This document shows positions 1-7,807 of a DNA stretch of 23,385 bases, one piece after another. How positions within the stretch are numbered: position 1 is the stretch's first letter; every line of letters starts with the position of its first letter. The DNA is taken from assembly GCA_025935515.1 (NCBI GenBank), contig JAICVC010000013.1:1-23385 (forward strand), given 5' to 3'. Below the pieces are notes generated by a model. The model was not told the DNA's origin, did no database searches, and saw nothing but the letters and a program-made list of their open reading frames with translations. The stretch is from Sphingomonas sp. (GTDB lineage Bacteria; Pseudomonadota; Alphaproteobacteria; Sphingomonadales; Sphingomonadaceae). The position numbers and the translations under genes were made by a program.

Positions 1-258
1 CTGTTCGTGATCGAAAGCGCCAAGACGCGAACCCGCGCGGCGGTTGAGGCGCTCAATCGGCTCGAAGCCACCGGTACCCGAATCCTTGGGGCAGCGCTGA
101 CGAAGTCCGAGGAGCGCGAGATGGGCTACGGCCGCTATGGTTACGGCTACAGCTACGGCTATGGCGCCAAGGGACGTATCAACAAGACCGAGATCCTGAT
201 GATCCCGCACGACGACGGGGGAGGACGCAACGACAAGCTCGCCGAGTCCGACGCCTGA
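1..258 (+). CDS. C-terminal part of exopolysaccharide tyrosine autokinase (Wzc/BY-kinase type), 5' truncated by window
   Basis: The reading frame is open from base 1, so this is the end of a longer gene and the internal GTG at 7 is not its start. The visible 85 residues begin FVIESAKTRT, which matches the last helix region of the bacterial tyrosine kinase domain. The tail GYGRYGYGYSYGYGAKG has six tyrosines, the usual autophosphorylation cluster of Wzc/ExoP-type proteins. These inner-membrane co-polymerases control chain length and export of capsule or exopolysaccharide. The next two genes, a TPR-like protein and an O-antigen-ligase-type protein, follow on the same strand after a 24-nt gap and support a polysaccharide locus. 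The catalytic P-loop part lies outside the window, so the kinase call rests on the tail and context. Confidence 0.8.
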   Translation: MFVIESAKTRTRAAVEALNRLEATGTRILGAALTKSEEREMGYGRYGYGYSYGYGAKGRINKTEILMIPHDDGGGRNDKLAESDA

Positions 259-282
259 TCGTGAATCCAAAGGCGGCGGACG

Positions 283-1452
283 GTGATCGCTAGGACCGTC
301 CTCGCTGCGATTGCCGCATTGTTGGTCGCGACGCAGGTGATCAGGAATGCCGTGGTCGCGAGCCTGGCCGATCGGCGGCCGGTTGTCGCTGCGAGCTTCT
401 GGAGCGCGCATCCGGCCGTCGAGATTTCATCGGCGATGACCTGGATCGCCGAGGCTGCGCGCGACAACCGAGCGGTCCCAGCCTCGACTTTTCCAGTCAT
501 GGCCCGCGCCGCCGCCAAGGACCCGCTGGCTCCCGAGCCCTATCTGGTCCGCGGCGTCCGGGCGGAGGTTGCGGGCGACGGCGCGACGGCCCAGGCGGCT
601 TTCGAGGCCGCGCAGTGGCGCGACCCGCGCTCGCTGCCCGCCGCTTATTTCCTTGCCGACCGCTACTTCAGGACCGGCGATGTCCGGCGAGGCCTGGACG
701 AAGTCGCCGGTTTGTCGCGTCTCGCGCCGAACGGCCCCGCCACGATCGGACCCTATCTTGCCGCCTATGCCCGCAATCCCGCGGCCTGGCCCGCGCTTCG
801 TTCGATGTTTCGCGCCAATCCCGAGCTTGCGAGCCCCACGCTAGGCGCGCTCGCCGCCAATATGGCGACCGTTCCGGCGGTGCTCGCGCTGGCAGACTGG
901 CGCGAAAAGCCCGTCGGCGCGCCGTGGCTACCACGCTTACTCGAGACGCTCACCAATGCCGGGCAGTATGCGAAGGCGCGAGCCATCTGGGCGCGGGCGA
1001 GCGGGGCGAGCGCCGAGGAGCTGATCCACGATGCCTCGTTCGGCGACAAGGTGGCGCCCCCGCCGTTCAACTGGGCGCTGACGGCTTCGGGCGTCGGGCT
1101 GGCGGAGCGGCAGGCCGGAGGCCGGCTTCACGTCATCTTCTACGGCCAGCAGGACGGCATCCTCGCAAGCCAGCTTCTGCTCCTCCAGCCGGGCGCCTAT
1201 CGCCTGTCGATGCAGCTCATGGGCGATCCGGCGCGGGCGAAGTTGCTCAACTGGTCGGTCTGGTGCGACAAGGCGGCGGCGCCGATCGCCTCGGCGACGC
1301 TGGACGCGGCGGCGCGCGGCATGCGGTTCGATGTCCCCTCCGGCTGCGATGCGCAATGGCTCAAGCTGTCGGGCTCATCTGGCGATATCTCGCAGCAAGT
1401 CGACGTGACCATCGCCGCGCTTCGGCTCGAACGGGTCAATCGCGGTGCCTAA
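283..1452 (+). CDS. TPR-like membrane-anchored protein of the exopolysaccharide locus
   Basis: A 389-residue protein with a GTG start. A weak AAGG lies about nine bases upstream. Residues 2-20 form a hydrophobic N-terminal anchor or uncleaved signal. Residues 75-150 and 215-245 are Ala/Arg-rich helical pairs typical of tetratricopeptide repeats (for example around PEPYLVRGVRAEVAGD and AAYFLADRYFRTGD). The last 130 residues lose the helical pattern and look like a beta-sandwich (FNWALTASGVGLAE, GAYRLSMQLMG), resembling a carbohydrate-binding fold, though I cannot name a family. It overlaps the start of the following ligase-like gene by 8 bases, so the two are translationally coupled. A periplasmic scaffold role in polysaccharide assembly is inferred from context only. 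Confidence 0.75.
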   Translation: MIARTVLAAIAALLVATQVIRNAVVASLADRRPVVAASFWSAHPAVEISSAMTWIAEAARDNRAVPASTFPVMARAAAKDPLAPEPYLVRGVRAEVAGDGATAQAAFEAAQWRDPRSLPAAYFLADRYFRTGDVRRGLDEVAGLSRLAPNGPATIGPYLAAYARNPAAWPALRSMFRANPELASPTLGALAANMATVPAVLALADWREKPVGAPWLPRLLETLTNAGQYAKARAIWARASGASAEELIHDASFGDKVAPPPFNWALTASGVGLAERQAGGRLHVIFYGQQDGILASQLLLLQPGAYRLSMQLMGDPARAKLLNWSVWCDKAAAPIASATLDAAARGMRFDVPSGCDAQWLKLSGSSGDISQQVDVTIAALRLERVNRGA

Positions 1453-2806
1453 GGCTGCCGGAAGCGCGGTCGCCCCGCTCTATCTTTTCGCCTGCCTACT
1501 ACTGGGCGGCAGCGCCCAAGGGATTTGGCAGAATGCGCTGCTCCAGCTTGCGGGCTTGGCGATCATTGTCTGGGCCGCGGTTTCCGGGCGCCGAGACGAT
1601 TTGCCGAGGGCCGCCCGCCCAATTTTCTTGCTCGCGATGGCGGCCATCGCTGTGGTTGCCGTGCAGGCGATCCCACTTCCGGCGGCTGGATGGGAAGCCG
1701 CATCCCGCGCCCGGATCCTTCGCGATTACCGGTTGCTAGGCGACGGCCTTCCCGGCTTTTCCATCGCGGTCGCTCCGTATGCGTCTTTGAGCACCCTGCT
1801 TTGCCTGATCCCGCCGGTCGCGATGTTCTGCGCGATGGTTCGCTTGAACGCCTACCGGCGGAGCTGGCTTGCCGCGGCGCTCCTTACCGGAACGACGCTC
1901 GGAATCCTGCTCGGGGCACTGCAGGTGGTGGTCAGTGCGGACGCGACATCGCCATGGTATCTATATCCCGAAACCAACCGCGGCCTCGGCGTCGGCTTTT
2001 TCGCCAACGCCAACCATATGGCGAACTTGCTGGTGATCAGCTTGCCGTTCATCGCGGCGCTCGCGGTCGCGGGCCGAAGCGGCAGCACCCAACGTTATTC
2101 GGCGTTGCTCGCGATGCTTACGGCAGCGGCGCTTCTGGTCATCGTCGGAATCGCGCTCAACGGTTCGCTCGCCGGCTATGCCCTGGCTGTCCCGGTGATC
2201 GCAGCATCCGCACTGATGATCCTGCCTCGAAAGAGCTGGCTCCGGCCGTGGATTGCGGTTGGCATATTGCTGGCGATCGTCGCCGCCGTCGGATCATTGT
2301 CGGTGAGCTCGATCGGCGCGACCAAGCTGGGCGAGGATGCCAGCACCTCGATCCAGTCGCGCGAGCAGATATTGGAGACCACCGGCCAGGCAATCGCGGA
2401 TTTCATGCCCTGGGGTTCGGGGCTCGGCTCCTTTCTCAAGGTCTATCGGCTGTATGAAAGCCCTGCGACCGTGACCAGCGAATATGTCGTCCACGCGCAC
2501 AATGATTATGCCGAATTGGCGCTGGAGCTTGGCGTCGCGGGGGTTGTCCTCATGCTGCTGTTCCTTGCCTGGTGGGCTCGCGCTGTCTGGAAGGTGTGGA
2601 GGAACGGCGAAGGAGGGCCATTTGCGGCGGCGGCGTCGATCGGGTCGGCCGCGATCCTTGTGCACAGCCTCGTCGATTTCCCTCTGAGAACGGCGGCGAT
2701 CAGCGTCTGCTTCGCGATGTTCGTGGCGCTGCTCGCGGACCGAAAGCAGCAGCAGCGTCAGGACTCGGCCGACCTTCGTCCGACGCGCCATATCGTCATC
2801 CGCTGA
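1445..2806 (+). CDS. O-antigen ligase / Wzy-type polymerase family membrane protein
   Basis: A 453-residue polytopic protein with about ten to twelve hydrophobic segments spread over its length, as expected for the Wzy_C/O-antigen ligase family. The conserved periplasmic-loop signature is visible late in the protein as HAHNDYAELALELGVAG, the usual HNDY...E.G pattern of this family. Such proteins join or polymerise lipid-linked glycan units on the periplasmic face of the inner membrane. The GTG start at 1445 overlaps the stop of the preceding TPR-like gene, which indicates one operon with the upstream tyrosine kinase. Sequence alone cannot separate a ligase acting on lipid A from a polymerase acting on exopolysaccharide; the kinase neighbour favours the polymerase. 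Confidence 0.85.
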   Translation: MPKAAGSAVAPLYLFACLLLGGSAQGIWQNALLQLAGLAIIVWAAVSGRRDDLPRAARPIFLLAMAAIAVVAVQAIPLPAAGWEAASRARILRDYRLLGDGLPGFSIAVAPYASLSTLLCLIPPVAMFCAMVRLNAYRRSWLAAALLTGTTLGILLGALQVVVSADATSPWYLYPETNRGLGVGFFANANHMANLLVISLPFIAALAVAGRSGSTQRYSALLAMLTAAALLVIVGIALNGSLAGYALAVPVIAASALMILPRKSWLRPWIAVGILLAIVAAVGSLSVSSIGATKLGEDASTSIQSREQILETTGQAIADFMPWGSGLGSFLKVYRLYESPATVTSEYVVHAHNDYAELALELGVAGVVLMLLFLAWWARAVWKVWRNGEGGPFAAAASIGSAAILVHSLVDFPLRTAAISVCFAMFVALLADRKQQQRQDSADLRPTRHIVIR

Positions 2807-2813
2807 GATCCCA

Positions 2814-3185
2814 GTGTTTCACGGTCTCTGGCACGCGGTGATCTCGGCGATGAGCTCCTGGTACCAGGGGAAGCTCTTTATCGAGCATTCGCTTTCAATC
2901 AGCCACGACTCGCTTCACATTATCGTCGGCGTGCTCCTATGGATCGCGCTCGGCCTGGTCCTCAGGCGGCCGTTGACGAGCTGGCGGCCATGGCTGTGGC
3001 TGTTCGCGGCCATCCTGTGGAACGAGGCCGTCGACCTGTGGGTCGAGCGATGGCCCGACCCAGGCATGCAATATGGGGAGGGCGCAAAGGACCTGCTGCT
3101 GACACTGGCGGTGCCGACCATTGTGATGTGGGCCGCGCGAACCCGCCCGGACCTTTTTCGCGCCGGCTCGCGGAAACGACGCTAG
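2814..3185 (+). CDS. Small hypothetical membrane protein
   Basis: A 123-residue protein that I do not recognise. Three hydrophobic stretches are visible: about residues 32-49 (LHIIVGVLLWIALGLVL), 61-75 (WLWLFAAILWNEAVDLW) and 94-107 (LLLTLAVPTIVMWAA). The C-terminus is basic (RAGSRKRR). It starts 7 bases after the ligase-like gene on the same strand, so it is probably the last gene of the polysaccharide operon. GTG at 2814 has no clear ribosome binding site; GTG 2838 or ATG 2850 are possible alternatives. Its 3' end overlaps by 4 bases the end of the facing nucleotidyltransferase gene. No function is proposed. Confidence 0.65.
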   Translation: MFHGLWHAVISAMSSWYQGKLFIEHSLSISHDSLHIIVGVLLWIALGLVLRRPLTSWRPWLWLFAAILWNEAVDLWVERWPDPGMQYGEGAKDLLLTLAVPTIVMWAARTRPDLFRAGSRKRR

Positions 3186-4288
3186 AAGCCCAGGCGATTG
3201 CGCAACCGTCCCGCCTGGCCCGCGATTTCGGACAGTCTGTAGTCCCAGCGATCCTGGAACAGGAACGGGGTCCAGTGCATCGGCAGCGTGCCGAGCGGCC
3301 GTTCGGTCGGTTCCGAGGGTTCCCGCGAAATCATCGCCACCGCTTTGTTCAACAGCAGCCTGTTGGCGCGGTCGCGGAGCAGCTCGCCGCGCAACGCGTC
3401 ATTCCCTGCCAACGTCCCGAACAGCCGGTCGGCGAGCAGCAGCGCCTGCGCCGCTGCTCTTCCCGCGCCGAGCTCCTGCGACCGAGCATAAAGCCGGTCG
3501 ATCTCCTCGCCGTCCTTGCCGCTCAATAGCGCGGCAAAATCCGAAGCCCATTTGAGCCGATACCAGACGCTCGCCGCGCCGTGGACTGCGAGATAGGCGA
3601 AGAGCTCGTCCGGGCCGAGGGTCGGGAGGCTCAATCCGCCGACGACTTCGACCGACTGGCGGGGCGAGTGGACGTCGATGTCGGCAATGAGGCGCGGGTT
3701 GTCGGCAACGCGGGTATGGAGGTCGACCTGCAGTGGGGTCGAATCAATCGCCCACGCCGATTCCTTGGACCGGCTGTGCCAGCTGGTGAGAGCGTTGTCC
3801 GATGTCGACCTGCGTGGCGTTACGAGAATGTAGCCGCTCTCGCGCAGCAGACGCGCCGCCTTCTGAAGGTCGAGCGGATCGATGAGCAGGTCGATATCGA
3901 CTGCCGATTTCAGCGCCGGCTCGCGATAGGCGAGGCATCCCAGGGTCACGCCCTTGAGGAACAGCAGCGGCACGCCAGCTGCCGTGAAGCGATCGAGCAA
4001 TCGCGCCGATTCAGCACTCGCCAGCAGAGTGCCGGCGGCGATTTTCGATCCCGCGAAATGCAATGCTTGGCTGATTGTTTCCGGGATTTTTCCGGCCGGC
4101 AAACGCTTCCACGCGAATCCCTCGATACGGTGAAATCGAACGAGCCGCAGAAAGCGCGTCCAGTCGATCTCCTCCGATTCTATGATCCAAGCTTCCTCGC
4201 CGTAAGCCGCGAAGCTCCGCCTGCAGCATTCGATCGCGAGCGGAAACTCCGCAGATGCCTGCAATGTGTTCCGCCCGCGCTCGCCCAC
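3182..4288 (-). CDS. Nucleotidyltransferase family protein (NTP_transf_5-like) of the RiPP locus
   Basis: About 368 residues, resembling the uncharacterised nucleotidyltransferase family found beside HprK-like kinases and lasso-type RiPP genes. The key stretch is LKGVTL at about residues 111-116, followed by SAVDIDLLIDP at about 128-138, whose two aspartates (D131, D133) match the metal-binding DxD of the minimal nucleotidyltransferase fold. A later conserved-looking patch is DELFAYLAVHGAAS. The frame stays open upstream to 4771, but that part lies antisense to the B2-like gene and reads as low-complexity Arg-rich sequence. I therefore place the start at GTG 4288, preceded by AAGAGA at about 6 bases; TTG 4264 is another option. 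In the pseudomycoidin lasso cluster a related protein acts with the kinase on the precursor; a similar role here is inference. Confidence 0.8.
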   Translation of the reverse strand: MGERGRNTLQASAEFPLAIECCRRSFAAYGEEAWIIESEEIDWTRFLRLVRFHRIEGFAWKRLPAGKIPETISQALHFAGSKIAAGTLLASAESARLLDRFTAAGVPLLFLKGVTLGCLAYREPALKSAVDIDLLIDPLDLQKAARLLRESGYILVTPRRSTSDNALTSWHSRSKESAWAIDSTPLQVDLHTRVADNPRLIADIDVHSPRQSVEVVGGLSLPTLGPDELFAYLAVHGAASVWYRLKWASDFAALLSGKDGEEIDRLYARSQELGAGRAAAQALLLADRLFGTLAGNDALRGELLRDRANRLLLNKAVAMISREPSEPTERPLGTLPMHWTPFLFQDRWDYRLSEIAGQAGRLRNRLGF

Positions 4289-4350
4289 TGTTCGTCTCTT
4301 TTGCCCTAAACGCCTGACAAAGCGAAGAATCGCGTTATTAGCGGTGCATT

Positions 4351-4779
4351 GTGCCGATGCTGAGTGCCGACCCATTTGCGCGATTTCGCCGTCTGGATGT
4401 TCACAGATGGCTACTTCTGTTTCGTGCGGCGGGCCTGTTGACCGCGGCCTCCGCCGCCTTGTCGGTACTTCCATTTCGCGTTGCGATCCGGTTTGGATGC
4501 GGCGCGCTGGGGCGGCGCGCTGTCGCCCTGGACGATTGCATCTGGGCCACAGAGGTGGCGGCGCGCCACCTTCCATGGCGCGTCGTCTGCATAGAAAAAG
4601 GAGTCGTCGCGCAACGCATGCTCCGCGCATCCGGCGTGGATGCAGTGCTTCACTATGGAGCGCGGCACGATGGCGAGGTCGGCAAACTTCGAGCACATGT
4701 GTGGGTGACGGTTGGCGGCCATCCCGTGATCGGCGGTGCCGAGGCCGAGGGCTTCGCCGAGCTAGCTGCATATCCCTGA
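4351..4779 (+). CDS. Lasso-type B2 protein (transglutaminase-like leader peptidase, Transglut_core3)
   Basis: A 142-residue protein matching the B2 half of lasso-peptide leader peptidases. The catalytic pattern is visible as WRVVCIEKGVVAQRMLR with Cys80, then LRASGVDAVLHYG, then AHVWVTVGGHPVIGG with His116, the usual C...G.....L.HYG...AHVWV order. A third acidic residue is not obvious (Glu131 is the nearest candidate). The N-terminus (residues 18-45) is hydrophobic and helical, as usual in this family. B2 cleaves the leader from a precursor held by a PqqD-like B1 protein, here encoded at 7808-8080. The start is GTG 4351 or ATG 4357. The HprK-like kinase gene starts 10 bases downstream. The 62-base gap to the divergent nucleotidyltransferase must hold both promoters. 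Confidence 0.85.
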   Translation: MPMLSADPFARFRRLDVHRWLLLFRAAGLLTAASAALSVLPFRVAIRFGCGALGRRAVALDDCIWATEVAARHLPWRVVCIEKGVVAQRMLRASGVDAVLHYGARHDGEVGKLRAHVWVTVGGHPVIGGAEAEGFAELAAYP

Positions 4780-4789
4780 GAGCTGCGTC

Positions 4790-5743
4790 GTGGTGTGCCA
4801 GTTCAACTATCGGGTCTTCGGCCTCAGAGTCCGTAGCGAAATCGAGCTTCCGGAGTTGTTTCCGGCGGCTGGCGCGCTGGCGCCCGACGTAACCATTGAG
4901 CTGGGCTCGATCTCCGTCGTAACGCCAGGCGAGGATGACGGCCTAAATCAGGTAGCCGGAGCGCTCGTCCTCGTTATTCCCGAGGTCGGCCGGTATAAAA
5001 TCGAAAACGGCGACCGAATCACCGTCGAATCCGAACCAGGCGTGCCGGCGCGCAACGTTCGCCTGTTCCTCCTTGGATCCGCCTTCGGCGTGCTCCTGCA
5101 CCAGCGCGGCCTGCTTCCGCTGCACGCCAACGCAGCCGAAATCGATGGACGGGCAGTAGCTTTCATGGGTCCGTCGGGGGCAGGCAAGTCGACGCTCGCG
5201 GCGTGGTTCCATGACGCTGGTTTCAAGGTGATCGCCGACGATGTCTGCGTGGTCAGTTTCGATTTGGAAGGCCGCCCTCACACAGCGCCGGGCCTGCCGC
5301 GGCTCCGTCTATGGGCCGAAGCGCTACAGCTGATGGGCCGAGATCCTCAGGGGCTTAGTCGGTCATTTCTGAGCGACGAGCATGAAAAATTCGACGTGCC
5401 GCTGGGTGCGGCTTTCTCTGCTCGCTCGCAGACGCCTCTCGCCGCAATCTATCTGCTCGACCGAGGAGGCGAATTTTCCATCATTCCACTGCGCGGGATC
5501 GCAGCTGCAGAAGCGGTCTTCGCCAATACTTACCGCGGCGAATACCTGGCTAAGACGAGCGGCCAAGAGCAGCATTGGGAATCCGCGGTCCGGCTGGTGC
5601 GCGGAACGCCGGTGTTCCGGGCGATCCGCCAATGGGATCCGACGACACTTGAAGAACAGTGCGCACGCATGCTCCGCCACGTGCGAGAGCTGCCGAGAAC
5701 GCGGGAACCCGGTGGCTGCGGCGAAGCCGCCGATCAACCATAG
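4790..5743 (+). CDS. HprK-related serine kinase of a RiPP (HPr-rel-A / lasso-kinase) system
   Basis: A 317-residue protein related to the C-terminal domain of HPr kinase/phosphorylase. A Walker A motif GPSGAGKST sits at residues 127-135, preceded by LHANAAEIDG (the HprK LH..  strand-loop), and the catalytic Asp pair appears as VIADDV at 148-152. There is no HPr substrate gene nearby. In paeninodin-type lasso clusters such kinases phosphorylate a Ser at the C-terminus of the precursor peptide, and TIGRFAMs groups similar kinases with PqqD-like proteins as HPr-rel-A systems. The small peptide encoded at 7604-7717 ends in Ser, so it is the natural candidate substrate (inference). GTG starts at 4790 or 4793 follow the B2 stop by about 10 bases. 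The gene ends inside the end of the facing cyclase gene (10-bp overlap). Confidence 0.85.
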   Translation: MVCQFNYRVFGLRVRSEIELPELFPAAGALAPDVTIELGSISVVTPGEDDGLNQVAGALVLVIPEVGRYKIENGDRITVESEPGVPARNVRLFLLGSAFGVLLHQRGLLPLHANAAEIDGRAVAFMGPSGAGKSTLAAWFHDAGFKVIADDVCVVSFDLEGRPHTAPGLPRLRLWAEALQLMGRDPQGLSRSFLSDEHEKFDVPLGAAFSARSQTPLAAIYLLDRGGEFSIIPLRGIAAAEAVFANTYRGEYLAKTSGQEQHWESAVRLVRGTPVFRAIRQWDPTTLEEQCARMLRHVRELPRTREPGGCGEAADQP

Positions 5744-7569
5744 GCGGCGGCGAACATTCCCACACCAATTGCGTCAAGCAGGGCCAGGCGAAATTCCTGC
5801 GCGATCGAAGGCTCGTTCCAATTTCGCGTTGGCCAACGTTCGACCACTTTCCGCATGCGGTCGAGGTCGAGAAGGTCCACGGCGGCCCGACTCGACGAAA
5901 TTTCCTCAAGCAACGCAAGGGCCTCTGCCTGCTTGAGCCGGATCGCCCAATCGGCCGATTGCAGGCCGCGGCCGATCTTTGCGAACACAGATGCTGGAAG
6001 CCGATCGGCAAGTGCTTCTCGCATGAGTGGTCGCTGGACTCCGTCCCAGTAGAGTTGGTCAGGCGGAATCCGGAAGGCGAATTCGATCAGCCGCCGATCA
6101 CTGAACGGATCGCTCTCTTCGATGCGATGCTGGGCGAGCGCTGCCTTCCGCACGCTCGCGGAATCGGCGCCGCGAATAATGGCAAGGCGTTCGGCATAAA
6201 TGTTTGGCGGCCGCTGCTGCTTGGCGACGTGTCGCCATTCAGGACGAACGAAGGAAAGCTTGTGGTGAGGACGTTGGTGCAAGAAAATTCTCTCGAGCGT
6301 CGACGACACCGAGAGCGGCATCCATGGCCGGAACGAATTATATAGCGCGCCGCGCCATTTCACGTCCGGGCGGCGGGACGCCGCGCGTGCCTGATTGAAC
6401 CAGGTGATCCACCGGCGCCGCCGGATCCATTCCGAGAGGTGGGCCAGGTTTCCGGCATTGATCGTCAGGTTGCCAAGCTCACCGGTAAGCAGGCGGCTGG
6501 CCCCCATTGCGGCGGCGCGGGCCTCGATCTCCACCCACCACGCGGCGTTGAAAGGGTCCCTGACAGGCTGCTGTAACAAGGTCGTCTGGCTGCGGAAAAT
6601 GTCAGGGATTGGGGTCGTCGAGCGCACGACGACATGACGAAAGCCATATCTGGCGGCGACATCGGTGGCGAGCTCGCTTTCTTCCCCGAAAAAACTGAAT
6701 TCCCTTTCCCGTGGGATTGCGAGGGCAGGGGCCGACGTGAAGCCGATGACCGCCTTCGGGCTGCCTAACAAACGAACAGCGGTGGCGGCGACCGAGCTGC
6801 TATCGAATCCCCCGCTCAAATGCGTCGCAATCACGGCAGGTTCGGGTCCGAGCCGGGGGCGAACGGCCTGTTCGAGCACGTGGCGATACTCTTCGATCAG
6901 CGCTCTTCGATCGCCGTGGTCGGGCGGCTCGGGCGGAGCGGTCCAATAGCTTTTTCGCGTTAGTTGTCCGTCGGACGAGAAATGAACGACCTCAGCCTGG
7001 CGAACGGAGCTGACGCCTTCGAAGAATGATTCGCCGCCATCGATCGGCGAGTCAGTCGCGAGTTGTGCGAGCGACCGCCGGTCGACGTTGAACTCGGAGA
7101 AGGCCGGGCGCAAGGCGGCGGGCATCGAAGCAAAGGCGAGACCAAAATCCGTTCGAGCGTAGAAAAGCGGGCGTTGCCCGGTGACGTCCCGCGCAAGGCT
7201 CAGCGAACCGTTTTGCGAGTCGAAGATCGCGAGCGCGAAATCACCGGCAATCCACGCGAGGCCGTTCCGGCCTTCGCGCAGCCACAGCGCAAGCAAGAGG
7301 TCCGCGTCGCTGCGGCCTCCCGGCCCACCAACGCGCTCTTCCAGCTCGTCACGATTGTCCAGACGAGAGTCGGCGAGGAGCACCCAATCACCGATCGTCG
7401 CTAAATTGGGCTCAGCTCCCGGCAAGTGTCCGGCGCCAAGCGCCGACCCAGTTGCGGTGACAATTGCCTTGGAATGCCCGCCATAAATCCGCTGCTCGTC
7501 AAGCAGCCTATCGGTTAGAGATTGAAGCCAATGGGAAGGTCGTCTGCCGACCGCGCCCGCAATGATCAT
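5734..7569 (-). CDS. Asparagine synthetase-like protein (lasso-type C protein / macrolactam synthetase candidate)
   Basis: A 611-residue two-domain protein. The N-terminal half follows the class II glutamine amidotransferase fold (LADSRLDNRDEL at 65-76, GDFALAIFD at 109-117, SLARDVTGQRPLFYA at 124-138). It begins MIIAGAVG instead of MCGI, so the nucleophilic Cys needed to release ammonia from glutamine is absent. The C-terminal half has the ATP-pyrophosphatase loop HLSGGFDSSSVAA, with SGGFDSS at 252-258. Loss of the Cys with retention of the PP-loop is typical of lasso C proteins, which adenylate an Asp/Glu side chain of the precursor and close a ring. The ATG lies 34 bases after the precursor stop, so the gene probably shares a transcript with it and with the PqqD-like gene. 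It ends in the facing kinase gene. Confidence 0.85.
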   Translation of the reverse strand: MIIAGAVGRRPSHWLQSLTDRLLDEQRIYGGHSKAIVTATGSALGAGHLPGAEPNLATIGDWVLLADSRLDNRDELEERVGGPGGRSDADLLLALWLREGRNGLAWIAGDFALAIFDSQNGSLSLARDVTGQRPLFYARTDFGLAFASMPAALRPAFSEFNVDRRSLAQLATDSPIDGGESFFEGVSSVRQAEVVHFSSDGQLTRKSYWTAPPEPPDHGDRRALIEEYRHVLEQAVRPRLGPEPAVIATHLSGGFDSSSVAATAVRLLGSPKAVIGFTSAPALAIPREREFSFFGEESELATDVAARYGFRHVVVRSTTPIPDIFRSQTTLLQQPVRDPFNAAWWVEIEARAAAMGASRLLTGELGNLTINAGNLAHLSEWIRRRRWITWFNQARAASRRPDVKWRGALYNSFRPWMPLSVSSTLERIFLHQRPHHKLSFVRPEWRHVAKQQRPPNIYAERLAIIRGADSASVRKAALAQHRIEESDPFSDRRLIEFAFRIPPDQLYWDGVQRPLMREALADRLPASVFAKIGRGLQSADWAIRLKQAEALALLEEISSSRAAVDLLDLDRMRKVVERWPTRNWNEPSIAQEFRLALLDAIGVGMFAAAYG

Positions 7570-7603
7570 CGTCCAAAATTAAGACGTGACGGGCTCGTTG
7601 CCG

Positions 7604-7717
7604 TTACGACTTCTTGGGCGCTGTGGCGGCTCCGTCGCTGCCACTCGTGGTGCTGGATTCGGCCGAACCGGCGGCGATCTGCTTCACTTCTGGCTTCCGC
7701 CACACTTTCTTTGCCAC
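7604..7717 (-). CDS. Putative RiPP precursor peptide, 37 residues, lasso-type leader but no canonical ring acceptor
   Basis: A short GTG-started frame of 37 codons between the PqqD-like and cyclase genes, with a strong GGAGG 6 bases before the start. The leader region KKVWRKPEVKQIAAGSAE (residues 3-20) fits the aromatic-x-x-Pro-x-Val leader pattern recognised by B1/PqqD domains. The remainder is Ser/Thr/Gly/Ala-rich and ends TAPKKS. A Thr at -2 before Gly26 matches lasso cleavage sites, but the resulting 12-residue core has Thr, Ala and Pro at positions 7-9 where lasso rings need Asp or Glu; its only acid is Asp28 at position 3. The C-terminal Ser37 is the expected target of a paeninodin-type kinase. 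Precursor status is inferred from size, leader motif, ribosome binding site and position. Cleavage and modification sites are open. Confidence 0.75.
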   Translation of the reverse strand: MAKKVWRKPEVKQIAAGSAESSTTSGSDGAATAPKKS

Positions 7718-7723
7718 TGCAGA

Positions 7724-7728
7724 CCTCC
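7724..7728 (-). promoter_or_regulatory. Strong Shine-Dalgarno site of the precursor peptide
   Basis: GGAGG (context AAGGAGGT on the minus strand) lies 6 bases before the GTG at 7717. It is the best ribosome binding site in the right arm of the RiPP locus. It supports the short frame as a real, highly translated gene, as expected for a precursor that must outnumber its enzymes. Confidence 0.65.
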
Positions 7729-7807
7729 TTCGAACTCACTGTCCGCTATACGAAGCGATCGATCTTATGGCGATATTCAATTCGTCCGGCAACAGCATGT
7801 TCCATTC

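Noticed and set aside
615..1739. 374-residue plus-strand frame across the TPR-like and ligase-like genes
   Set aside because: Arg/Ala-rich shadow of two coupled genes in another frame; no domain pattern.
4314..4341. Promoter-like CTGACA and TATTAG before the B2-like gene
   Set aside because: The implied transcript start would lie within a few bases of the GTG and the match is weak; not enough to list as a feature.
4289..4771. Open frame extending the nucleotidyltransferase upstream by about 160 residues
   Set aside because: It is antisense to the B2-like gene, reads as Arg/Pro-rich low-complexity sequence, and the family domain begins well inside; GTG 4288 has a ribosome binding site.
7604..7717. 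Calling the peptide a classical lasso peptide precursor
   Set aside because: No Asp/Glu at core positions 7-9 for any plausible cleavage site, so only the leader and context are lasso-like.
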